Assembly: GCA_003427395.1 (NCBI GenBank)
Contig: BFEA01000265.1
Coordinates: 1,847,437 to 1,878,502, forward strand
Source of the DNA: Chara braunii
Lineage: Eukaryota > Streptophyta > Charophyceae > Charales > Characeae
DNA length: 31,066 nucleotides
Reading direction: 5' to 3'
Within the stretch, counting starts at the first letter, position 1, and the number at the start of each line of letters is the position of its first letter. The notes beneath the pieces are model-generated. The model was not told the DNA's origin. It worked only from the letters and a program-made list of their open reading frames with translations, and did no database searches. This document shows positions 9,651-18,423 of the stretch, in pieces. Position numbers and translations under genes: made by a program.

Positions 9651-10278
9651 GCTTAGAGGAGTAGTTGGACTTAAGGAGGGAGCTTGGTGCTACAAGTTGG
9701 AGGCTCGTTAGGAGGGGCTACTTCGACAGTTTGACTTCGTTGACCAAGCTGTCAGTTGGCCGCCATTGCGGGGCCCTCAGGCGATTGAAGACAACAAGGC
9801 CCTCTCTCGCGAGTCTGAGTGCACCCCCCTTGGATCTGAGAGTCTCAAACCTTTCTCTATCTGCCCTCCTAACTCTAAGTCTAGTCTGTTGGTTACGAGA
9901 GGAAGGCGGCAGGCAGGATTGCAACCTGTAGGACCGCATCAAGACTCTGTGGGGAGTCATCCCACCGATTGCAGGAGCTCTGTCGGAACCTAGGCGAGGT
10001 TCTGGAGGCAGGGAACCATCAGGTAAACTATCTCTGTCTTTTGTACAACCCACTACACCCATGTTTGCATACCCCCCTTATAGCTTGATCGGTGTATGCA
10101 TGGCTGTCCCTAGGAATTTTGCTTTCTCTTCATGACATAACCAGACTAAGTAAAGGAACGCATGTAAATATCAGTTTCAACTTCTTTGCCTGATTGAAAG
10201 CAGATTGTGGGGTTGCATCTGGGGGAGGGGTGGGAGGAAGGCTGTATTGCATGAAGTTTGACTGGGTCAACCAAGGGC
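9650..10278. other. Spacer before the hairpin array
   Basis: A 114-aa open frame on minus (10062-9718) is Arg-rich and matches nothing I recognise. No promoter, domain or repeat supports it. The stretch leads directly into the covarying hairpin array at 10279. Confidence 0.35.
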
Positions 10279-10996
10279 TGGGCCAGTTCCATAAGTTAGG
10301 GAAGGCTCAATGCTATGTTTTATTTGGTATTGCTTGGAGAACCAGACATGTCCCATAAGTTTGGGTGGTCTGGTTGCTATGACTTGTGAGGGCTGAATGT
10401 GGTTGTTTTTTCAGGGGCCAAGCATGTTCCATAAGTTTGGGTAGCTTGGTCGCCTTGTTTACTTGAGGTTTTGTCAGTTTCATTAGTTTCTGAAACGAGG
10501 AGGTCTGAGCATGTTTCATAAGTTTGAGTGGCTCAACCTCTTTTTGCTTTAGCTTTAAGAGAAATGAACCAGGCTGAGGACCGAGACATGTTCCATAAGT
10601 TTGGGTGGTCTTGGTCCAATGCCTCTCACCAGAAGGCTATAACTTTGTTATACTTTACTATTATACCATCTATGAACAGGCTAGTCAGACAGGGTTCCAT
10701 AAGTTTGGGTGGTCTGACTATAGCTTATCACCAACTGAAGAGAGTATTAATTAAGAATAAAACTTNTGGTNCGAAGGGGCAGGCTGAGTCTTGAGCTGAA
10801 GATGATCGGCTCAGCTATATGCTACCTCAAAAGACTAAGTGCAGACAATTATATAAATTTTGGATACTTAAACAGTTCAGGGCGACTAGGATGGCCTAGT
10901 CACAAGCCCAAAGAAGAGAAAAGTTGTTGTACCCTATGTTTGTGTATACTTCATGGCTGGGCTAGACATGTTCCATAAATTTGGGTGGTCTAGCCT
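10279..10996. repeat. Seven hairpins with a constant core and covarying stems
   Basis: Seven elements share the core ATGTTCCATAAGTTTGGGTG or a close variant, each closed by a different but self-complementary stem. Positions and 5' stem strands are: 10279-10309 (TGGGCC), 10340-10375 (AACCAGAC), 10416-10451 (GGCCAAGC), 10500-10540 (TGAGC, then an AGGT/ACCT extension past one bulged C), 10578-10617 (GGACCGAGAC), 10682-10720 (TAGTCAGAC) and 10959-10996 (GGCTAGAC). The stems differ almost completely in sequence yet keep 6-10 base pairs. Inside the core, CCA and TGG can pair around TAAGTT. In the fourth copy they become TCA and TGA, a compensatory change. Spacing is irregular (about 60-280 bases). 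This pattern implies selection on a folded RNA or DNA hairpin. I know of no family it matches. Confidence 0.85.
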
Positions 10997-11284
10997 TATG
11001 CCCTAGGTAAGCTGGGTATAAGGGGATGAATCACTGAAGGACTACGAACTATTGTTCGCTACATTGACTTGGGGATGGTGAAAGCGCTTACCTTTGTGGT
11101 TTGGCCTGCATGTGACTGAATGATGCCACTACTTAGTCTGAGTTTCAGTGGATAGGTAGTTACCTTAGTTGCTCGCTACGTGCTAGAGCCATCGGAGTTA
11201 GTTTCAATTCCTGCATTTTCTGAGATGAGATTTTTTTTTACTTACATCAATTTCTGCATTTTTGGGATTTTTTATTTATATTTG

Positions 11285-11842
11285 GTCTTGTATAAATCTT
11301 GGTAAGCCACTTTCTCTACGGGAAGCGCTGCCGAAATTTCTACAAAACTAAGGAGTTAGTCAAAACTTTGTCTTCTTTAGGATCCCGTCATGTTGGCTTT
11401 TTGACTTAGTAAGAATCTGGGAAGCCTCATTTTCTAAAGGAAGTGCTGCTCAAATTTTCGCTAATTCAGGGAGTTAGACAAAATTGGGCCTTGAAGGGTC
11501 AAAGTTATTTCAGATTCTAAACTTAGCTTTGTATAAACCTTGGAATAACACTTTCTATACAGGAAGCGCTGTCAAAATTTCTACAAATCTAAGGAGTTGG
11601 TTAAGATTCTGTCATAGCAAAACTCAAACTTTATGTTTGAGTTCATATCTGACTTGGTATGAATCTGGGTAGTCTTTCTTTTTAAAGGAAGTGCTGCCCA
11701 AATTTTTTCTAAGTCTGGGAGTTAGACAAATTTTGACTTTCTAGAATCCAAAGGTTTGATTTTTGGGTCAGTATAAATTCTACGATGGCACTTTCCCTAC
11801 GGGAAACGCTGCGAAAATTTTTCTAATTTAGAGGAGTTAGAT
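11285..11842. repeat. Five structured repeats in alternating A-B-A-B-A order
   Basis: Five units of about 80 bases, starting near 11285, 11401, 11521, 11650 and 11767, recur every 115-125 bases. All contain a TTTC...GGAA hairpin followed by G(C/T)GCTG or a close variant, AAATTT, and end GGAGTT(A/G)G or GGGAGTTAGAC. Units 1, 3 and 5 form type A (TATAAA start, CACTTTC, CTAC or TATAC loop, CGCTG). Units 2 and 4 form type B (GAATCTGGG start, TAAAGG loop, GTGCTG, GGGAGTTAGACAAA). In A units the sequence before the hairpin (CTTGG, or TTCTA in unit 5) can pair with CTAAGG or TAGA near the end, so the closing stem changes in step. No reading frame is maintained. Confidence 0.8.
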
Positions 11843-12640
11843 TATATTTCGACAGGTGGCGACGTATGTAGGGAAAACTATGCCAAGGTCTACTTTTGCT
11901 TAGGTACTGTTTGGAGACAGACTTAGGCCTAGCTAAGTAAGGATGACGTGAGTAAGATCATGATATGAAGATTATTCTCCATAAACTTATAGACTTAGCT
12001 CGATATTGGTCTGTCTTGTGTTACAGGTCTCCTTGATCGATCGATTCAGGATTTTGGACTAGATCCAACTTTGATCCTACGAGGATCACCTTCTGTTATC
12101 CCAGATAACAGGTCGGTTGCCGATTCGTCGGTTTACGACTCAATTCCAATTTACCCTCGATACTCAACTTAAAAAGGCTTTAGCTCTGGTGATTTTTATT
12201 GTTTTGTTAAGGTTTCACCCGGACTTTTATTGAATGGCCATTTAACAAAGGTACTGAGTATTTAATTATGGTTGGTTGGACAGGAGGCTGGGGCTTGCAT
12301 GGCTAAAGCGAGGGGTATGAGTATGGAGAGTGGTTGGGGTTGACTCCTTGTAGTGTGTGAACCTTGTTTGATTCTTTGATGTGATTGCAGGTATGTTCTG
12401 TGGTTCGGATTTTGGATTTAATTGCCTGCGATTACAAATATACATATAGTTGTGAGGAGCCCCACTGTGATTGTGAGGAATGATCGTCACATATTTATCC
12501 CCCTTGTATACATATATATATGTGTGTCCCTATGTTGGAAGTTCGCATGGCCTAAGGAGCCAGCGTACTAAGGGTTAAGTAGAGGCGAGGTAGGCAGAAA
12601 ACACCCGCCCCTTGATTGTATACTTCTTTTGAGTTCTTAG
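11843..12640. other. Non-coding, with several perfect short hairpins
   Basis: There is no gene. Perfect hairpins cluster near 12073-12131: GATCC-TACGA-GGATC (12073-12087), CTGTTATC-CCA-GATAACAG (12093-12111) and CCGA-TTCG-TCGG (12120-12131), the last with a UUCG-type tetraloop. The remainder is AT-rich and unremarkable, with an alternating TA stretch near 12510-12520. Confidence 0.5.
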
Positions 12641-13580
12641 TCGGACGTTGGTCCTGGGCCGGGATTCAAGGTCCTTGTCCAGGATATCTCAAGCCCTAGG
12701 CTCCGCAGAGGGGGGGCTTTCCCTCGTGCAGAGCCTACCTGCTCTGCCCGCCGAGACACCCAACCCAAAAGGCAGAAATGCGGCGGGGGCTGAACGACAT
12801 GTCCTTCAGCCGTTCAATATCGTGAGAGGTAACCCCTCACGATATATTCCTTCAGCCATTCAATATCGCGAGGCCGAGACTGCGATCACCTCGTATGACC
12901 AACATCGCTGGCCGGTATAGGACATACCTGCAACCACGCAGCTTTATATCAAAAGTCCTGCGCGCGACGTTTCGCCGTCCTCGTGGCTACAGTTATGGGA
13001 TCACTGGATTCATACGTGTGCCTAAGTGTTCGGCAGAGGCGTAGGCCGTGTTGCCGACCAAAAGAAAAACGGGGGTACCCAAGTCGTGATTTCGGGGCGG
13101 GGAGGCCTCAGCCTATGCTTTGCTTTTTAAGACTTATCATGGTTGGACGTTATAGTCCGTGGCAGCTGTCAAAGTCAAACCCCTTGGCTTCTGTCCAGGC
13201 CTGGAGTGGGGCTCATCTCCAAGGCCGTAAAAAACGACCGCCACCACAGGTATGAACCTGTGTACCACCCACTCTGCATAGGGTGCAGAAGAGGGTGTGT
13301 GGTCTTCAACCGCGCATGGCGGTTGTCTAGTAGCACCGAGAGATTAACCCCTCGAGGCGCATGTCAACCGACACTTGAGTGTCAAAGGTGACCCTCGATT
13401 ATTACCCAGGGCCCCATGATTATGGGTACTACATAGTACACCATCGTCGCGACTGTTTGCGTACGTTGGCATTGCAAATCGATATGAGAAGGTCGTGCGC
13501 CCGCGCAGGTTCATACCAAGCCTCGCACGCGATGCCGAACCAATTTCCGCGTCAGACGGTTATGGGATGGATACTAAGGG
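12640..13580. other. Hairpin-dense non-coding region
   Basis: Many perfect short inverted repeats follow one another: ATATCGTGAG...CTCACGATAT (about 12817-12845), CACAGGT-ATGA-ACCTGTG (about 13245-13262), CTGCA...TGCAG (about 13274-13287), CAACCGC...GCGGTTG (about 13308-13327) and CCCAT-GATT-ATGGG (about 13413-13426). A motif CCTTCAGCC(G/A)TTCAATATCG(T/C)GAG occurs twice (about 12803 and 12850). Frames here are short and low in protein character. The density suggests structured RNA, but no known RNA family is recognised. Confidence 0.5.
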
Positions 13581-14120
13581 ACTAGGAGTGTTGTCGTGTT
13601 GTTCATTTAGTGTCGTTCAATATATTTATATGTGTATGTCGTGTGTGTGTTTTATTTTTATGTTCCTTATAGTGATGTGCGTGTGGCGTGTGGGATACGT
13701 CCTAGTCGACCGGCGACAAGTCGCGCTTGGAACCTCAGCCCCCCAAGATGTCGGTTCGCGTGCGGGTCCGATAGATGCGTAGTACCGCGCGTACCCCCTA
13801 TGCTACAGTGAACGAGAAACGCCCTCGGCTGGTCCACCTTTGCAATTGCAACTGATTAGCTTTCGTACTGTGGACTGGTAGCTCGGCAGGGATACGCCCA
13901 CCGAAGGGAGGTGACAGCTCCCGTAAGGTGGAGGTAAGTCCTGCCTCGCATAGGCCCTATCCTGTCGTAGGGCTCGCGAGAGGTATGGCCGGCGCACTCG
14001 GCCGGAGCGGCTTGCGGAAGCTCCATCTATATATTCACGACGAGGTTTAATATCCAACTCCTGCGTGACGTGGCTGGGAGGGTCCCGCGCTACCCCTGAG
14101 TAGTGCCGGACCGATGCGCT
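13580..14120. other. Right end of the insertion, no gene recognised
   Basis: A TG-rich stretch lies near 13625-13690 and GC-rich DNA follows. A minus-strand frame ending at 13803 is an out-of-phase continuation of the truncated transposase and is not a gene. Near 13879-13892 the bases TAGCTCGGCAGG resemble a Pol III A box, but no matching B box follows. Confidence 0.4.
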
Positions 14121-14121
14121 C

Positions 14122-15087
14122 GACAACGTACCCCTTCGTTCGCACCCCGTATGGCAGGTCCACCGCATCCGCCAAGAACAAAGTGCCAGCTTCTGCACAT
14201 CTGTACAGCGACGAATTGATCAAAACCCTGGCGTCGTGGACGCTGCCCGGATACCCCACGTGAATATCCAGCACACGCATGTCGAGGTCGACGAGGACTT
14301 GAGCAATGAGAGAGTATTGCTGCTTTCGATCGAAATAGTTCTCCGCTGGCGCATTTGCTGGCTTGTTGACGTACACGTGACTGCAGTCCATGCAACCAAA
14401 ACAGTTTGGGAATCCCTTTGCTGCAAACGCTCGTGTAACCTGTAGCAATCGCCGACCTGTTGGCATCGCTATCTAGTCCGGATACGCAGACAAGATAGCG
14501 TTCGTCACGTCCCTCACCGCCTTGATACCACTCGACCGCCCCATCCCAAATGACGACGTTGCACTGTCAAACGTCTCGCCGCTCGCCCACCTGTACAGAG
14601 CGAACGCCACCAGCTGCTCCGGCATCAGTGGAGTGCGGTAATGAGTGAGGGACCGTTGAAGAAAAGGAGTGCAGGCAGCGACGATGTCGTAAAACGCCCC
14701 CCTCGTCATTCATAGCTTCTCATGGAAATAGTCGTCCGTGGTGTCATCATGAATTATGAGATCGTGCCATGTTCCGCCGGTTCTCCTCGGGATCCACCAC
14801 CGTGGCGGCTCCCTAGGAAGGACACCTGACACAATGGCATTCGCCATAAGGAACGGTGCATCCCAAACCGTGGCGGACGAATTCGAATCTGCCATGGCGT
14901 GCGTGGCGATGGCCTCCCTCACCCCAGCTCTTCTCGCCGGACTGCGCCGCAATGTCGCTGTGTGCTGCAGATGTGTCGACACGGTGAGCAACGTTGTAAC
15001 CACCAGGCATTTCTCACGCTGGGACAGTTCTCGACGACGTGGCGCAGAGCTGTTCGCCGCCCCGCATGAAAATTGGATGTCCTCCAT
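14122..15087 (-). pseudogene. Harbinger transposase, N-terminal part with two stop codons
   Basis: The likely ATG is at 15087 (MEDIQFSCGAAN). One frame then runs down to about 14122, interrupted by TGA at 14710-14712 and TAG at 14473-14475. Expected landmarks appear in order: RRTGGTWHDL...DDYFHEKL, then MTRGAFYDIV, then a helix-turn-helix-like segment (LYRWASGETFDSATSSFGMGRSSG), then the catalytic core. In the core, GCMDCSHVYV holds the first Asp (codon 14386-14388) and YPGSVHDARVL holds the second (14233-14235). YFDRKQQYSL between them is also typical. After PYGVRTKGYVV the protein reading is lost at the insertion junction, and the third catalytic residue is in the other half at 6676-6678. 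The enzyme class cuts and pastes DNA in the nucleus. This copy cannot make a full-length protein. Confidence 0.9.
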
Positions 15088-15534
15088 GGACAACAACTAT
15101 GGCAGTCCACTCAACGCACGGTGCAACGAACAACTCCCGACGAAAGGAAACTGGCGGCGGTGTCCACTGCCCTCGCACGCGTCCAAGTGCAGTACAAGCC
15201 CGTGTCCACTTCCGCGCGCATGGCACGCCACACTCTACCCCCAACAGATTTTGAATTTGAAAACCCACCACGCGCGCGCTCCCACACTGCTCCTCGCCCC
15301 GACCGGTCCCTAGAGTCCCAAATGGCACATTGTAGGAGGACATATTCAAGGCCGGGTGCCGGTCTACTGGATCGAAAACCCACCGGTGGGTCTCCGCACA
15401 AGGGGGAGCCAGGGTGTTTTTCTTTCAAGTGCGACATTTTCAAGTTCGGTCTCTAGTGTGCATGGAACGAGGAGGCGGCTTGGTGTAAATTAATCAAGAT
15501 TTCGCGATTAGGGCACACTTGAAACTCAAGAGTT
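15088..15534. other. Transposase upstream region and right subterminal repeats
   Basis: No separate gene is seen. The stretch would hold the transposase 5' leader and promoter (minus strand). Toward the end CAAGTGCGACATTTTCAAG (about 15427-15445) and CACTTGAAACTCAAGAG (about 15515-15532) echo the subterminal motifs of the left end. Confidence 0.5.
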
Positions 15535-15558
15535 CTCAAGCGGTGTGGAACAAGGCTC
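15535..15558 (-). repeat. Right terminal inverted repeat of Harbinger element
   Basis: It matches 1198-1221 in inverted orientation with three mismatches and is followed by the TAA target duplication at 15559-15561. Confidence 0.9.
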
Positions 15559-15561
15559 TAA

Positions 15562-15781
15562 CTCTTGGAACACAGACCTGAATCCGAATCCAGGTTATAT
15601 TGCTGGCCTACTCCAGGTCTTTCAGTAGTCCGATAGACATCTTTCAAAAGGCATGGAAACCCTGCTAATTACTTGCAGGGTGTTTTTTGGAAAGGAGAAT
15701 ATAACCAATGAGTAGTACGGCGAGACCCTAAAACATTATCTTTCTGTGCACTTACCCTTTTTAAAAGGGGGGGACACTTAC

Positions 15782-15825
<44 letters not shown>

Positions 15826-15912
15826 CTTTGTGTTGCTGTTTCAGATAAATGTCGACATTCATATAAAACACCAACAGAAAGAGGTATTGCTGCCCCGGAG
15901 GCAAGCAACTCA
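15562..15912. repeat. Spacer with a CA microsatellite
   Basis: An AC dinucleotide run covers 15784-15822. A hairpin CCCTGC...GCAGGG lies at 15660-15680. No gene is present. This host DNA separates the two TIR elements. Confidence 0.85.
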
Positions 15913-18012
15913 AGGGCTCGTTAGACACTCCTTGGGGTGTCCTCGGGGCCGAAGGAAGTTTCCTTGGGGGTTTTCAAGGTAATTCCCGTCGTCGTTCCAC
16001 CTATCCTTGGGGTGGTCTCCCAATGATGATTCCTTTCGGCTGCCGGTGACCATTTTCATAATATCATAGTCAGCCGCGGGGAGGGGCAATGCCTTGGTCC
16101 ATTGGGTGATGTTCGTCTTGCTACGGTGTGGTCCAGCTGCCGAAGGCGGGAAATTTTGAATGGTGCTGGCTACCGGAAAAGAAAAAACCTTAAAAAGCAA
16201 TGGACCTCCCCGTTCGAAAATCAAATTTCAAATTGGGTGTTGGACTTCATGATGGCGACGCTGGGCAGGTGGTGTCCATATCTGCGACGGTGGAAACGGG
16301 CATTGCAGCGGCGCAGTGGAGTCCTTGTACGTCGTCACGAATTTGTGAGTGCCCTGCGAAGGTCCATCGCCATCGCCTTTGCATGCCGCCGTGCCTATGT
16401 GTTGAGTTGAGCACATGCGGGGAACGTCGTCAGGGACTTGGCGCTGAGGTTACCGTGGTCGTGGCGAGTTGGTAGGCTGTTGCATTTTCGTGGTTCATGA
16501 GCATTGCAACACACATGCCGATGGAGGGCCGCAGCGATGACGGACGTGTGAAGTTGACGACGATCAAGTAGACGACCGTGGTGGCGGTCGTGACGACCGT
16601 TCTCTTTCGTTGTCAGCAGGAGAGGGCATTGGGCAGAATGAGAGCGCAGATACACGCGCGGAGGTGAAAAACGCTTCATGAAGTCCCGATCGAAGGGCTG
16701 GATACCGTGACCATCACCAAGGCTGCAGTGCAGGTTTGCTGCGCCATGGGTTGCAGCGTTCTTCCACGAGTGACGCCGAGGTGGTGGATGAAAAGGAGGA
16801 CGGGGGGGGCGTGGGAGGATCTCAGACAATGCAATGATGAGGCGGAGGAGTAATTCTGGGAGAAGTTGTGTAGGTCACCACGTGTCTTTCAGGCGATGCC
16901 GATTGCATCCAGTGTGGATGAACGCCCGCGGGATGCGCTGCTGATGTCGATGTCGATTGCAGTCGGTATCGATCTTTCATCTTCTCTGTTGGAGGCCTTC
17001 GATAGAGGTCAGCCATCAATGATAGAGGAAGCACACGTGGAACGGGAGGACCACGACAAGCAAAATTGTGACTAGGAGCAACAGTGGCAACCTTCAGTAT
17101 AGGTCGACCATCAGCAACATGTTCGACAGGGCCGTAATTCTACGACGACGGTGAAGGTTCACCGAACGATGACGATGAAGGGAGCAGACGGTAGAGGACA
17201 TTATATGACACAAGCACACACAAGCACTCTAACGGGCCGTATGCCCTTCGCCTGCTGCCTGTCCATGCTGAAGTCCTTCTTCGCAGACTGCCGCTTACGT
17301 GTACGTCCAGGCACCTTGCCGAGGATGCAGACGTGGAAGAAGATGACAAGGACAAGCAAAAGGATGACCAGGAGGCTGGAGCAGCACCGGCAGCGTTCGA
17401 AGGACGTCGGCCATGAAAGGCAAGTGGGGAAGGGCAGTAGCTAGATGATGACGGTACACCTCCAGCAAACGGCGACGAAGAGGGCTGCAAACTGCAGACT
17501 GCAACATGGGACAAACGCCTTGTAACATTTTTTGTCGCTGAATACAGTGGGCAATCGGAGCAAGGGGGGTCGGCTGAAGTATTCAAATTTGCCGACCGTT
17601 CGGCCCCTTTCTGTTTGGCGGCACGCACTGCGAGGGAGAACACTGGCCGACGACGTCCGCAGGGGCCGGCCGGCCACCAACGGTTGCCGTTGGCATAAGG
17701 TTCCTGGAAGCCGAATGTTGAGGACCCAAGATGTCCGTGCACTGCCCGGTAGGAACTCCAATGGACCAGCCGACGAAAATTTCTTGCCGACGACGGGTGC
17801 CCTCGCCGCTCCGTTTATCACGGATCCTTGACCTCCAAGGGACCTCCGGAGGTCCCTTGGGGAATGCCACCAAATGGCTGTAGCCCGAGGACGCCCCAAG
17901 GATTCCCCAAGGAAATGTTTTCACTTTCTTTTTTCGTTTTCATCCCCAAGGACAGGAGGAGCGAAATTTTCCTGGGGGGTTTTACGCGCCCAAGGAGTGT
18001 CTAACGAGCCCC
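15913..18012. mobile_element. Non-autonomous TIR element, 2.1 kb
   Basis: The left end reads GGGCTCGTTAGACACTCCTT from 15914, and the right end is its exact reverse complement up to 18011, giving at least 23 perfectly paired bases (GGGCTCG through TTGGG). TCA flanks both sides (15910-15912 and 18013-18015), compatible with a 3-bp target duplication if one terminal mismatch is allowed. The subterminal motif CCTTGGGG recurs near 15930, 15962 and 16005, and its complement occurs near 17894, 17905 and 17944, as expected for transposase binding sites. The interior has no recognisable transposase. Acidic or Lys-rich frames near 17330-17440 may be decayed coding remnants. The TSD size and structure fit a Harbinger-like or similar superfamily, but the superfamily is not proven. 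Confidence 0.8.
17835..17860. repeat. Perfect 26-bp palindrome
   Basis: Thirteen bases, CCAAGGGACCTCC, are followed directly by their reverse complement. It lies in the right subterminal part of the 2.1 kb TIR element and contains the CCAAGG core of its repeated motif. It could form a cruciform or bind a dimeric protein. Confidence 0.9.
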
Positions 18013-18115
18013 TCAGTCTGCTGGGTACTTCTACCTGCCACATTTCATTCATAGTAGGTGAGCTTGCTGTCATTTACAATTGCATATATGTACACACAAA
18101 CACCCACAATGTTCT

Positions 18116-18217
18116 GGGACGCTGGACCCGATTTCCAGCAGGTGCCGCTCCCCACCAATAGATGGAGCCTCCCCGGTGGTGCACCCCTAGCTCCCGCTTG
18201 GGTGTTTACTAAAAAAA
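18116..18217 (+). mobile_element. Short A-tailed retroposon or LINE tail, copy 1
   Basis: The stretch beginning GGGACGCTGGACCC and containing GCTCCCCACCAATAGATGGA matches the copies at 30408 and 30689. It ends in at least seven As right at the assembly gap, so the tail is truncated by missing sequence. There is no coding capacity. Confidence 0.75.
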
Positions 18218-18423
18218 NNNNNNNNNNNNNNNNNNNNNNNNNNNNNNNNNNNNNNNNNNNNNNNNNNNNNNNNNNNNNNNNNNNNNNNNNNNNNNNNNNN
18301 NNNNNNNNNNNNNNNNNNNNNNNNNNNNNNNNNNNNNNNNNNNNNNNNNNNNNNNNNNNNNNNNNNNNNNNNNNNNNNNNNNNNNNNNNNNNNNNNNNNN
18401 NNNNNNNNNNNNNNNNNNNNNNN
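18218..18423. other. Assembly gap (206 unresolved bases)
   Basis: All bases are N. The gap starts inside an A run, which suggests a homopolymer assembly failure. Frames spanning it are meaningless. Confidence 0.99.

Larger units (their letters stand above)
6795..14120. mobile_element. Non-coding 7.3 kb insertion splitting the transposase
   Basis: The transposase reading is lost at about 14121 and regained at about 6794. Both junctions carry CGA (6792-6794 and 14121-14123). Removing the insert plus one CGA gives a continuous transposase frame through the conserved GYVV-ADNGY region, which suggests a 3-bp target duplication. I see no clear terminal inverted repeats, LTRs or recognisable transposition gene. 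The content is largely RNA-like: a tRNA-like unit, a U6-like unit, covarying hairpins, alternating structured repeats and many perfect short hairpins. A hairpin ATACCCT-GACA-AGGGTAT (6812-6829) lies close to the left end. The identity is unknown. It could be a large non-autonomous retroelement, a nested mosaic of SINE-like pieces, or captured non-coding host DNA. Exact boundaries are uncertain by tens of bases. Confidence 0.6.

Noticed and set aside
9718-10062. 114-aa Arg-rich frame on minus, with a T-arm-like stretch (ACAGGTTGCAATCCTG on minus, near 9921-9936).
   Set aside because: There is no recognisable domain, and the tRNA-like arm lacks a partner A box and acceptor stem.
10279-10996. 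CRISPR-like array of regularly spaced repeats.
   Set aside because: Spacing is irregular, the variable parts are paired stems rather than spacers, no cas genes are present, and the context is eukaryotic.
13875-13975. Possible tRNA gene (A-box-like TAGCTCGGCAGG).
   Set aside because: No B box or cloverleaf pairing could be found downstream.
14099-14105. GAGTAGTG at the right side of the insertion looks like a CACTA transposon end (CACTACTC on minus).
   Set aside because: No matching CACTA end lies at the left junction. The CACTAC stretches near 6736 and 6753 are inside conserved transposase codons.
13803-14198. 131-aa minus frame next to the transposase.
   Set aside because: It is a shifted reading through the end of the transposase and the insert, with no conserved motif.
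14756-15313. 185-aa open frame on plus.
   Set aside because: It is the opposite strand of the transposase N-terminal region, whose minus-strand reading has clear family motifs.
16395-17899. Minus-strand Ser/Pro/Arg-rich frames in the 2.1 kb TIR element as a transposase.
   Set aside because: No catalytic or DNA-binding motifs are visible. The frames are low complexity and mutually out of phase.
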